Shown piece after piece: positions 55,534-64,000 of a stretch of DNA of 64,000 nt. Below the pieces are notes generated by a model that was not told the origin of the DNA, searched no databases, and saw nothing but the letters and a program-made list of their open reading frames with translations. The stretch comes from Watersipora subatra. Its lineage: Eukaryota > Bryozoa > Gymnolaemata > Cheilostomatida > Watersiporidae. The translations under genes and the position numbers were made by a program. Each line of letters starts with the position of its first letter. The first letter of the stretch is position 1. Location: contig NC_088715.1 of NCBI RefSeq assembly GCF_963576615.1, positions 64,865,981 to 64,929,980 of the forward strand. The letters run 5' to 3'.

Positions 55534-55847
55534 CAACTATCATCACTGATTTATATGAACTGTATTATCACCAACAAGCAGCTGCAGCAATGCTAATTCC
55601 TTCATTCTTAGATACTATATTTTACTGCTTCTACCAACACTAACTTTACCGCTACTGGACCTCTTCTACCTATATATCTTTGCTTTCCGTTTATATTAAT
55701 TGTATTAATTACTTTTGTTTTCCATATTTTATTAGAATAATTTTTAGACCAATTAAATAGATACATGTTTCCGCTCACATGTTATTATAAATCTTGTTTT
55801 TATTTTGGTATAGAGCCTTTTATATTTTGTTCGCTTGATAATAAGTT

Positions 55848-55853
55848 AATAAA
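55848..55853 (+). terminator. Poly(A) signal AATAAA of the sushi gene
   Basis: AATAAA 315 bp after the stop codon, followed by T- and TG-containing sequence (TTTGCTTTGCTGAAATGTTTG). Best candidate for 3' end formation of the gene. Confidence 0.65.
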
Positions 55854-55859
55854 ATTTGC

Positions 55860-56633
55860 TTTGCTGAAATGTTTGAGGAACATTTATTTGCTAGATTAAA
55901 AAAGGCTTAATTATTGTATGTCTCATCAGGGTATGCAAAAGCTATTGTTGAAGCCCAGTTCTATCCAGAATCTTGAAATTATTATCTATACACAACTTCT
56001 AACAATAAGGGAACAATGCAGTAATAACTCTATTTATTAGAGGGTCACCTGCTTGCAAATATACATAACTAACCGCATGTTCGGCGTTGCACCAGTATCA
56101 AAAACAGCTTATAATTAGTGGCAAATAACGTAGTTGCTTGTCATCTGCTATTAGCCTGGCACATTGCCAATGGCTAATTTGAATAAGCTATTATCTGTAT
56201 AGCTAAACTTACTAATATGAGCCGTGAGAGCAAGCTCTAGTGATGTATATATGAGCAATTTTTATTGTGGTAAACAATAGTCATATTTTACAATATGTTT
56301 TCCACAAGGTACCACAGCAAGTAAACTAACTAAAAAGCGGTGTACAACAAATAAAAATAAAAAAGAACGCAAAGAAACTATAGTCTAACTAAAAAACTAG
56401 TGAATAGTCTTACTAATATATTAATGTTGGTACTGAATGCATAAAATATGTAAAACGCAAGCTTGAGGATTGATATGAGTATTGTTTAAACAAAAAGTAG
56501 GCAAATAATAGCTCTGTGAAAATAGTATGCATATCTATGACAACAAATTTCTAGTTATGAAAACAATGTGTAATATAAAAATGTTAAAATAGGTAAGGCA
56601 TTATGGTTAATGGTATTATTGGTCAGAGGATAG
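55860..56633. other. Intergenic region and probable LINE 3' end
   Basis: About 56,085-56,260 is the same dispersed repeat as 10,498-10,650 (TTCGGCGTTGCACC, CATTGCCAATGGCTAATTTGA). 56,263-56,633 is AT-rich and probably the 3' untranslated part of the minus-strand LINE. No gene. Confidence 0.5.
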
Positions 56634-58408
56634 TTACTGTAGGTGTAATTTGAGTTTTGTTTTAAAAGATTGCAGAGGAAGAGTTCTTAAATGAGTGCAG
56701 AGGTTATTAAATGAATTTACCAGGTTACTGTTGAGTTTGTTGTGGTTTATGGCACTAGGTAACTTAAATCTGTTCCTGGTTTTGTGATCATGGTTTACGG
56801 TTTGAAAGCTATAGCTGAGATATTTAGGGCAGTTACCATGGAGTATTGAATGAGCAGTGAGGCAAGTAAAATAATGTGATAGCTTAGGTAAGGGAAGAAC
56901 ACCAGTAGTGCTTGTTATTAAGTTGGTAGGGGGTAAGGGATGGTTTCGATGGGGTATGTTTAGGTCTTTGCATATAAGTCGTGAAGCCTTTTTTTGTAAA
57001 ATAAATAGTGTGTTGGTATATTTTACAGGTGTTGTAGGGTAAAACACATGTAGGCCATATATAAGATAGGAATGGATAAAATTATAGTAATATAGTATGG
57101 CAGTATCAAAGTTCATAAGATGACGAATGTTATAACATAAACGTAGGTTCGATATTTTATTTGAAATGAATGAGATGTGGTCTAGCCATGATAAAGAGTC
57201 ATTGATGATAAAGCTAAGTAGTTTAAAAGTAGATTGTTTTGTTAGGGTACTGTCGAATATAGAAATTGTCAGAGGGAAATTCAATGGTGGATTTACTAAG
57301 ATATAGTGACATTTCGAAATGTTAAGAGGCATCTGATTTGTCACACACCATTGTTGGATAAGTCTTAGGTCTGAATTTATTTCAGATTGGAGGCATGAAG
57401 GGTCAGTTTTGGATAGAGAGAATGAGGTATCGTCAGCATAAGCATGAGGTGTGCTGTGGAGTGTTAATTTAAGTAAATCATTTATAAAAATTTCAAACAG
57501 TGTGGGTGCAAGAATCAAACCTTGTGGAATGCCAGTAGCAATAGATAAAGCATCTGAGCAGATATTTTTTATTTTCACGCATTGGTGCCGTTCATTCAAA
57601 TATGACCTGATGGTGTCAAGAAATTTCCCAGTTATTCCTATGTTTGCTAGTTTTGAAATAAGTACATTATGATTAATCATGTCAAAAGCTTTTTGAAAGT
57701 CAAGAAAAATAATGACTAAAGTATTTTTGTTTTTGACCATGTTTGACCAACTGGAGTAAAGATGATGAATAGTAGTAATGCAGGAGTGGTTTTTTAAATC
57801 CTGACTGTAAGCTGCTTATAGTTTTGTTGCTATCTAAGTGTATTGGAAGCGGATTAAGTATGTCTTTCATAAATTTTAGAAAGTATAGGAAGTACAGATA
57901 GGGGTCTATAATTAGATAAATTATTCTTATCACCACCCTTGTGTAGAGGGGTAACTATAGCAGTTTTCCATAGTTCAGGGAAAGTTGCTTTCTTAATAGC
58001 TCTATTAATTATATCTGTGAGAAGGATGATTATGAATGGCAGGGAAGTGCGAAGAATTCGAATTGAGATATTGTCAATACATGTAGCTTTGTCTGAACGA
58101 ATGCGATGCAGTATGTTTACTGCGTCGGTTGTATGTATAGGTGAAATAGTATCTGAAGCATGTGAATAGCTATGCAAATTAGGAGTCCAACTACGTTCGT
58201 TTTTTATATTTAGATTTCTAGAAATGTTGACAAAATGTTTGTTAAATGCATTACCCAACGAGCGTTCAGGAGTATCAGTTTCTGATGACATATCTGGATT
58301 AGTGTTGTTGTTGTTAGTGTTGCGCATAAATTGCCACAGCTTTTTGGTTTGCTTATTGTTTGACTCTGAAATTAAGTTAGAAATATAAAGTTTCTTCTTT
58401 TTACATTT
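56634..58408 (-). pseudogene. LINE (CR1/Jockey-type) reverse transcriptase, 5' truncated
   Basis: Minus strand, two open blocks. 57,854-58,408 gives the pre-RT part (KKLWQFMRNT, GDKNNLSNYRPLSVLPILSK). 56,634-57,740 gives the palm (FLDFQKAFDMINHNVLISKL), IPQGLILAPTLFEIFINDL, an intact YADD box at 57,429-57,440 (AYADDTSFSLS), thumb, and a C-terminal region ending KLKLHLQ. Between 57,740 and 57,854 a frameshift separates them. No apurinic endonuclease is present on this side; it is cut off by gypsy D at 58,409. RNA-templated insertion is the family role. Clade within CR1/Jockey is uncertain. Confidence 0.88.
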
Positions 58409-58752
58409 TGTTGTAGAATGTGATCCACTGAGAGCTGAGCTTAGGGCTGAGCTAAGCCGAGCTGGGCGGTGCTCAGTCAGGCAGAATAATGAGGTCAGAG
58501 CCAAGCCAGAGCCGTGCCGAGTCAAGACTGAGCCAAGCCGTGCCGGGTCTAGCCAAGTAGAACGGAGGCAGAGCTACTAGCTATATAAGCTCGAACATTT
58601 GTGTAGAAGAGCAGAGCTGTTCCGGGCCTGTTCATTGCCTGTTACTTGATCATTCTTGTACAACTTATGAACTAAGCAAAAATATATGTATTGTACTCAT
58701 GCAGGAGTCTTGTACTAGTGGAGGAAAGGGAAGGTCACACAAAAGCTTTACA
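58409..58752 (+). repeat. 5' LTR of gypsy D
   Basis: 344 bp, TGTTGTAGAATGTG...GCTTTACA, with the AGCCAAGCC-rich block shorter than in gypsy C and a TATA box at 58,582-58,589. Immediately followed by CTGGTGGCAGCAGTGGGA (58,753-58,770), the primer-binding-like site, a possible tRNA-Leu complement. Confidence 0.92.
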
Positions 58753-58849
58753 CTGGTGGCAGCAGTGGGATTGGTAACGATCCCAAGAACTCCACCACAG
58801 GACTCGCATTTAGATCACTAGACTCTGGATGAACTGGGCTGCCTGAAAA

Positions 58850-59250
58850 ACGGTGACACCACTCCTACTGAAAGAACTTCCTGACAACAGGAAGAAACCC
58901 AGAGAGAGCTGTGGAAAGCCCTACAGGATCGGATTCAGTAGATGCACTGCTCCGGAAGCAGAAACCTACTAAAAACTCTAAAAGGACTTATCTGAGGAGG
59001 CAGCAAGCTCCTACTGGAAGAACTTCCTACCGGAATAAACCCAGGAAGAGCTGTGGAAAGTCTGCCAATCGGACCCAGTAGATGCACTGCTGCAGGAGCA
59101 GAAACCTACCGAGGGCTCAGACAGGACTTGCCAGAGGAAACGGCGTGCTCCTACTAGAAGAAATTCCTACAGGAAAAAACCCAGAAAGAAACCAGTGGCT
59201 GCGGACACAGTAGAGGCACTGCTCTGGGAGAAGAGCAGAAACCTACTGGA
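58850..59250 (+). repeat. Tandem repeats in gypsy D leader
   Basis: Three diverged units of about 140-150 bp, each with CTCCTACTGGAAGAACTTCC, AAACCCAG and AGTAGATGCACTGCT, equivalent to the minus-strand array at 19,880-20,440. Not convincingly coding (stops in all frames). Confidence 0.82.
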
Positions 59251-59258
59251 AGCCAGAA

Positions 59259-60160
59259 ATGGCCAACAGGAGAGCCAGGAGCGCTGACCCGGGACTCGAC
59301 CGACCAGTCGAGGCACTAGAGCGGGTTTTACTGATGCCAAGAGCTCAGGAACCGGCACCACACTTCAGGACTCCCCAGTATACTGGGAAAGGAGATGTGG
59401 AGTATTTTATTGCTCGCTTCACAGAGGTAGCCGACGCTAACCAGTGGACAGACGGAGCAACGCTATTGCACCTCCGAGAAGCACTGGGTAAACAGGCTGA
59501 GAACGGCGGGCGAGCCGATGACCAGGAGGCCATTTTCAATGCCCTCCGGGCAAGATTCGGGCTATCCGCCAGGCAGGCGCTAAGCCAGCTCAACGCCCTT
59601 AGGCGAGAGGAAGGGATGACACTGTAGGCGCACGCTATGGAAGTCGAGAGGTTGGTGCGCATTGCATACAGGAACCTACCAAAATGCCACCAAAATAGCA
59701 TGACTATGGAGACCTTCTGCAGCTTGCTGAGGGATCCTGCATTGCAGAGACATCTGTTGGCCGTACCTACGTCCGCACTGGCGGACGCTGTACAGGCCGG
59801 GAATGACTACCTCCAAATTCAAGAAGGCGAGCATAGACCTACCGGATCTTCAGTGCAAGCCCTGGAGGGAGGAGCTTCTGACCAGGTGAACTCGGCTGAG
59901 ACCAATGTTATAGGACAACTAGCCCGGCTGGTCCAAACTCTGACGCGGACAAGGTGGAACGGCTCCAGGAGCAGATTTGCACTCGAACTGAGAGGAGGAA
60001 CCAGTCAGCTACTTTTTGCTGGGGATGTGGCTAACCGGGGCACGTATGGAAAAATTGCCCTCGCCACATCAAACCGGCTTCGGAAAACGAAAGGCGGCCA
60101 CAGCAGTAGCTGCGACTACTGGCTGTGCCAAGGCCAAACAAACACGGAAATACAATAAGA
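59259..60160 (+). pseudogene. Gypsy D gag
   Basis: ATG at 59,259. MANRRARSADPGLDR, APHFRTPQYTGKGDVEYF, EALGKQAENGGRADDQEAI, RARFGLSARQALSQLNAL; a single TAG at 59,625 (where gypsy C has a glutamine codon) and the same frame continues from 59,637 with EVERLVRIAYRNLPK and LQRHLLAVPTSALADAV. A frameshift near 59,950 moves the zinc knuckle to another frame, where it reads CWGCG-stop-PGH-VWKNC (CX2CX4HX4C). Capsid and nucleocapsid by family. Confidence 0.9.
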
Positions 60161-60489
60161 CTTCGTAGGACTCAACGACGGCTGATGGCTGGTCTCAACC
60201 AGCAAGGACTAGGCCAAGGGAGGTTCTTGCACAGGAAGGGCCTGTGATGACACGGAATTATTCCCAGTCGTTGGATGAGATTAGTCTGGACAGCCCCCCT
60301 GTCCCGGATATTGCCAATGCCCCTCCGTGCAAACAGCAGGGACGTAACCCGAAACGCAGGAGGATGACCCCCAAATCTCCTCCGCCCCAAACACTGAGAA
60401 CCATCTCCACTGGACCGTACAGTTGGAAGCCTGCTTTAAAAGCGACAGGGCCGACCCCTTCTCCGCCTTGGAGGTGGAAATTGTGAGAG

Positions 60490-61230
60490 CAGCAGATTTG
60501 CTCCAGATGTGGGACGGCCCGAGGTGCTAACCTCGCCCCACCACAGAAAGGAAGCCTTCCAGGCCTCACGGAGGATGTCTTAGAGGATACCACTAAGACG
60601 CAAGCCTTCAGCCGGTCCCACTCCACCAGCTATTTCCTCCCAGAAAAAGTGGAGAGGCGGCCCATCCAGTTCCTGTTGGACACTGGGTGCACCACCAATC
60701 TGATCAATAAACAAATATTTGATCGATTGCCAGGAGCCGTGCGGGACCGACTCGAGGAGAGTGACAGCCACGAACTATTGGCTGACGGGACACGGCTCCC
60801 CTTCTATGGGATAACTTGTCTAACTATCCACTTGAGGGATGTGAAGACAGAGGAAGTCTTCATAGTTAGCCAACTGAGCGAAGATGCCATACTCGGAATG
60901 CCGTTTTTCGTGGCCCATCAATGCGCTCTCGAGTTTGAGCAACCGGTGGTCCGAGTGGATGGCAGACAGCTAGTCTGCACGGACTGGCATGGGCGGCTGC
61001 TACAGAGCAAAGTGCAGGTGATAAGGGGGTTCATGGTTCCCACCCAGACAGAGATGGGATACACTGTCGCATCACCACGCGGAACTATTGCCCCATGGGA
61101 CTAATCGAGGGACTTCCCGATGGACCTCCAGTAGCCAGTAGCTTGAACTAGCCAGGACCCAAGAGACAGGTCATCACCCGCTGCATGAACACTGCGGAGC
61201 AACTTTTGACCTTCCGGTCCGAAGCCACTA
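60490..61230 (+). pseudogene. Gypsy D protease and linker
   Basis: 60,649-61,104 is open: RPIQFLLDTGCTTNLINK with D-T-G at 60,679-60,687, KTEEVFIVSQLSEDAILG, MPFFVAHQCALEFEQ. Retropepsin-type aspartic protease that would cut Gag-Pol. The catalytic motif is intact, unlike in gypsy C. The linker (MNTAEQLLTFRS, IGTYT) follows in another frame. Confidence 0.88.
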
Positions 61231-62170
61231 TTGGCACTTACACGGGAGTGGAGACCCCACAGGTCGAGGAGGACGATGCCTTATTGTGTGACGCCGGTCC
61301 GACTTCAATCAATAGAGTGCCGACTCATTCTTAGGAATTGTTCCAGGCGGCCCTGCCAAACTGTGAGGACATGGGACAAATGTCAAGGTTGGCATCCCTG
61401 CTGCGTCGGCATGTCACAGTGTTCAGTATGGGTGACGACGACGTGGGAAGGACCTCGGAGGTGGAACATTCTATTTCACTTGAAGAGGGCACTCAGCCAA
61501 TCTAACAACCTCCTCACAGACTCAGACCAGAGAAGGAAGCAAAGGTCGAGAGGCAGATCAAGGATCTGCTCAAACGAGGGCTCATCGAGCCAGCCGGAAG
61601 AGCTTGGAGCTCCCCCGTGGTGTTGGTCCAAAAAAAAGGATGGGAAGTGGCGCTTCTGTATTGACTGCCGGCATCTCAATGTCGTCACGAAGCAGGACGC
61701 CTACCCGCTACCCAGGATCAACGACAGCCTGGACGCCCTGTCCGGCAGTCGCTATTTTAGCATGCTCGATCTGGTGAGCGGGTATTGGCAAGTACCCCTA
61801 GATGCAGAGGCGCAGGAGAAGGTGGCTTTCTCAACACGGTCCGGACTGTGGAAATGGAAGGTGTTGCCTTTTGGACCAACGTCCGCCCCCACCACTTTCC
61901 AACGACTCATGGAACGCGTTCTGCATGGCCTCCACTAGAGAACGCTGCTGCTATATCTGGATGATATTATCGTCATCACCCCGGATTTTGATACGCATCT
62001 ACATCGGCTGGAAGAGGTCTTCCAGAGACTCCACAAGACCGGACTGAAGCTGAAGCCCTCCAAGGGCGAGCTATTGCAATCCCAGGTCTGCTACCTGGGT
62101 CACATAGTAAGCCAGGACGGAGTCTCTACAGACCCTGACAAGGTGGAGGCAGTCACAAAGTGGCCAAGTC
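61231..62170 (+). pseudogene. Gypsy D reverse transcriptase
   Basis: After a frame break near 61,600, KKDGKWRFCIDCRHLNVV, DSLDALSGSRYFSMLDLV, GYWQVPLDAEAQEKVAF and LPFGPTSAPTTFQRLMER run to a TAG at 61,936 (TGG in gypsy C). The same frame continues with the catalytic YLDDIIVI (YLDD at 61,954-61,965) and LGHIVSQDGVSTDPDKV. The palm is otherwise intact. Confidence 0.92.
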
Positions 62171-62780
62171 CACCCGGAGTGAGGGAACTCTAACGATTTC
62201 TTGGGATGGTCAGCTACTACCGGCAATATATCCCGGAGTTTGTAACTATAGCGCACGCTTTGCACAGAATGACTGCAAAGGGCGAGCCCTGGAGATGGAC
62301 GGAGGGAGAACAGGTCGCTTTCAACACACTGAAGGAGAGCATCAGCACCGCCCCGATCTTGGGCTATCCGGATCCTCGGAGGCAGTACATCCTGGACACG
62401 AGCACCAGCAAATATGGAGTGGGGGCCGTGCTGTCCCAAGTAGAGGAGAGATGCGAGAGGGTCATTGCCTACTACAGCAAGACCCTCAGTTCCTCGAAAT
62501 GCAATTACTGCGTCACTCGATAGGAGCTACTTGCGGTAGTGAAGGCGGTCAAGCACTTCCGGCCGTATCTGTACGGCCAGGAGTTCCTTCTATGGAGGAA
62601 CCACGCGTCACTCCGGTGGCTATGCCGGAGGAGGGAACCCTCAAACCAAGTAGCCCAGTGGCTTGAGATCTTGGCAGAGTTTCGCTACATCCTGGAGCAT
62701 TGGTCAGGGACTCGCCACGAGAATGCAGATGGATTGAGCAGAAAAACCTGCGAGGACTGCCGGCAATGCGCGAGCATTGA
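62170..62780 (+). pseudogene. Gypsy D RNase H
   Basis: A TAA at about 62,191 (gypsy C has the corresponding glutamine) and a TGA at 62,521 interrupt it. 62,206-62,523: MVSYYRQYIPEFVTIAHAL, GEPWRWTEGEQVAFNTL, RQYILDTSTSKYGVGAV, ERVIAYYSKTLSSS. The DASG motif of other copies is TSTSKYG here, so one catalytic Asp is lost. 62,539-62,760: VKHFRPYLYGQEFLL, HENADGLSRKTCEDC. Confidence 0.9.
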
Positions 62781-63059
62781 ACAGAGGGATGGGGGCCCCT
62801 CATGGAAGGAGTTGGCAAGAGAACAAAGGCCGTTAGCCACGTGGGTACCGACCAATTGCCTGGATGAGACTCCCGCTCTCGATAGAGCGGGATCGACCCT
62901 GGGCAACGTCACATACCCGGGGAGCCAGCCAGCAACCCGCATGGGACTCCCGCCCCAACAGTGGCGGAATTGAACCTGGGTGCCGGAGGCTCCTCCGAGG
63001 GGCTATCAACCCCACCAGGAGTGACAGGACCAAAGGGCGAACTGGCAAGGACACAGGCT

Positions 63060-64000
63060 ATCGGACAGGGACCAGTGGCCATCATGTACCGTGCCATCGC
63101 CACAGGAGAGGAGGTGCCAGCAGAACACCTGGAGGTTGGGAGCAGAGAGCTGGACATCCTGCGTTGCATGCGGGGGTCTCTGCGCATATGACAGGATGGC
63201 GTGCTGGAAGCACGCGTGGTCCCACAGGGCCACGCCAGATGGTGCGCCATCTGCCCCCCGGCCATGCGAGAAACCACGGTGTGGCAAACAAACGCCCTAG
63301 CTCACTTTAGGGTGGGAAAGACGATAGGTTGCCTCCAACTGACGTGGTACTGGCCCAGACTGACGTTCACAGTCAGACGGCTCGTCAAGAGCTGCGAGGT
63401 GTGCCAGGCCGCAAAGCATAGAGGGACAAAGGCGGCCGGAGGAAAAAGGAGGTTTTACGCAGGACTACCCTGGCAGAAGGTGGCCCTGGATCTGGTGGGG
63501 CCATTTCCTGTCACGCCAAGGGGAAACAAGTGGGTGCTGGTTCTCACCGATCACTTCACCCTGTGGCAGGATGCATTGGCACTACCTGACGCCACAGCCA
63601 CGGTGGTCGCCAACGCACTGAATGAGTGGGTTTTCTGCTACCTAGGATTGCCCGAGCAGATTCACACAGACCAGGGGGCACAGTTCGAGAGTCAACTGAT
63701 GGTCAAACTGTGCCAACTCTGGAGCATAGGCAAGACCCACATGACTCCATATCATTCACAGGCAAACAGAATCGTGGAGTGGAATAACCGGGACTCGGAG
63801 ACTCCTTGAGGGCGCTGCTCCTGGCTCGGGGACAGAATGAGTGGGACCTAATGCTTCCCCAGCTGATGCGAGCATACAGAGGCACTTCTCACTCCAGGAC
63901 TAGAGAAACGGGCAACATGCTAATGTTGGGACAAGAGCTGAGGTCGCCAGACCAGCTGGAAAGCCATCCCCCACCGACCAGGTTCTTTCCTGCCCACGAG
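63060..64000 (+). pseudogene. Gypsy D integrase, cut by window end
   Basis: 63,201-63,809 is open: ARWCAICPPAMRETTVW, THFRV-region zinc ligands with CEVCQAAK, KVALDLVGPFP (first Asp), LTDHFTLWQDALALPD, LPEQIHTDQGAQFESQL (second Asp), RIVEWNNRD (Glu). All three catalytic acids are present. The frame then breaks (a gap in the NNRGLGDSLR motif near 63,795), and post-core sequence continues to the window edge. Confidence 0.92.

Larger units (their letters stand above)
51819..54294 (+). other. Intron before the transmembrane exon
   Basis: No exon recognised. Contains the 14-bp repeat GGGTTTATCTGCTA (about 52,026-52,130), an imperfect inverted repeat (52,306-52,429) and a tRNA-like SINE candidate (about 53,430-53,600). 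An alternative acceptor TTATTTCAG at about 54,171 could start a longer transmembrane exon, but its frame brings no recognisable domain. Confidence 0.5.
58409..64000 (+). mobile_element. Ty3/gypsy element D, truncated by window end
   Basis: 5' LTR, primer-binding-like site, repeated leader, gag, protease, RT, RNase H and most of integrase in order on the plus strand; the rest lies outside. Same family as gypsy B and C. Inserted into a LINE. The best preserved copy: protease, RT and integrase catalytic residues are all present, but at least one stop in gag, a gag frameshift, breaks around the RT and single stops in RT and RNase H make it non-functional as read. Confidence 0.94.

Noticed and set aside
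59259-60060. Alternative genetic code with TAA/TAG read as glutamine
   Set aside because: Some element stops replace Gln codons, but the host sushi exons use CAA/CAG freely and contain no TAA/TAG at Gln positions. Mutation is the simpler cause.

Overview
This is nuclear DNA from a metazoan, most likely a marine invertebrate. The evidence is AT-rich introns with GT-AG splice sites, a vertebrate-receptor-like multi-sushi (CCP) protein, several Ty3/gypsy LTR retrotransposons, a LINE of CR1/Jockey type, MITE-like DNA elements and many short tandem repeats. The phylum cannot be fixed from sequence alone; a lophotrochozoan is a guess. No bacterial, CRISPR, tRNA or rRNA gene was seen.

The backbone of the window is one plus-strand gene, or at least one coherent exon series, from about 5,950 to 55,860. 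I find 27 sushi exons (26 open, one with an in-frame stop). All begin and end in phase 1, and each has four cysteines plus the late tryptophan, which is TAG in the interrupted exon. They fall into types of fixed length: A (171 nt, 8 copies), B (192 nt, 8 copies plus a 195-nt variant), C (162 nt, 5 copies, one of 159), D (177 nt, 2), E (171 nt, 2) and one unique first exon X (180 nt). The order is X-A-B-C-A-B-(psi-C)-A-B-C-A-D-E-B-C-A-B-(psi-C)-C-A-B-A-B-D-E-B-C-A-B'. They are followed by an exon with a single transmembrane helix (54,295-54,463) and a final exon with a short tyrosine-containing cytoplasmic tail, stop and AATAAA (55,434-55,853). The product would be a type I membrane protein with about 1,600 residues of sushi domains in this window. 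Its organisation resembles the long homologous repeats of vertebrate complement receptor 1. The 5' end (signal peptide, promoter) is not seen and probably lies upstream of the window.

The B-C-A units are near-identical in both exons and introns, so the gene grew by tandem and larger segmental duplication. Its introns are full of mobile DNA. There is a decayed gypsy element A at the left edge (1-4,330) and a TA-flanked pogo/Tc1-like element (8,549-10,041). A complete but dead gypsy C lies on the minus strand (13,719-20,867, 4-bp target duplication GTAC). Gypsy B is a deletion derivative (21,517-24,993), gypsy E lacks reverse transcriptase (29,544-34,874) and gypsy F is a fragment without LTRs (45,541-48,845). 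Downstream of the gene lies a minus-strand LINE (to 58,408), into which a relatively well-preserved gypsy D (58,409 to the window end) is inserted. None of the elements has an uninterrupted gag-pol here.

Tandem repeats decorate the introns: 10 bp at 5.43 kb, 43 bp at 7.77 kb, 35 bp x 14 at 42.82 kb and 14 bp at 52.03 kb. There are also several long hairpins.
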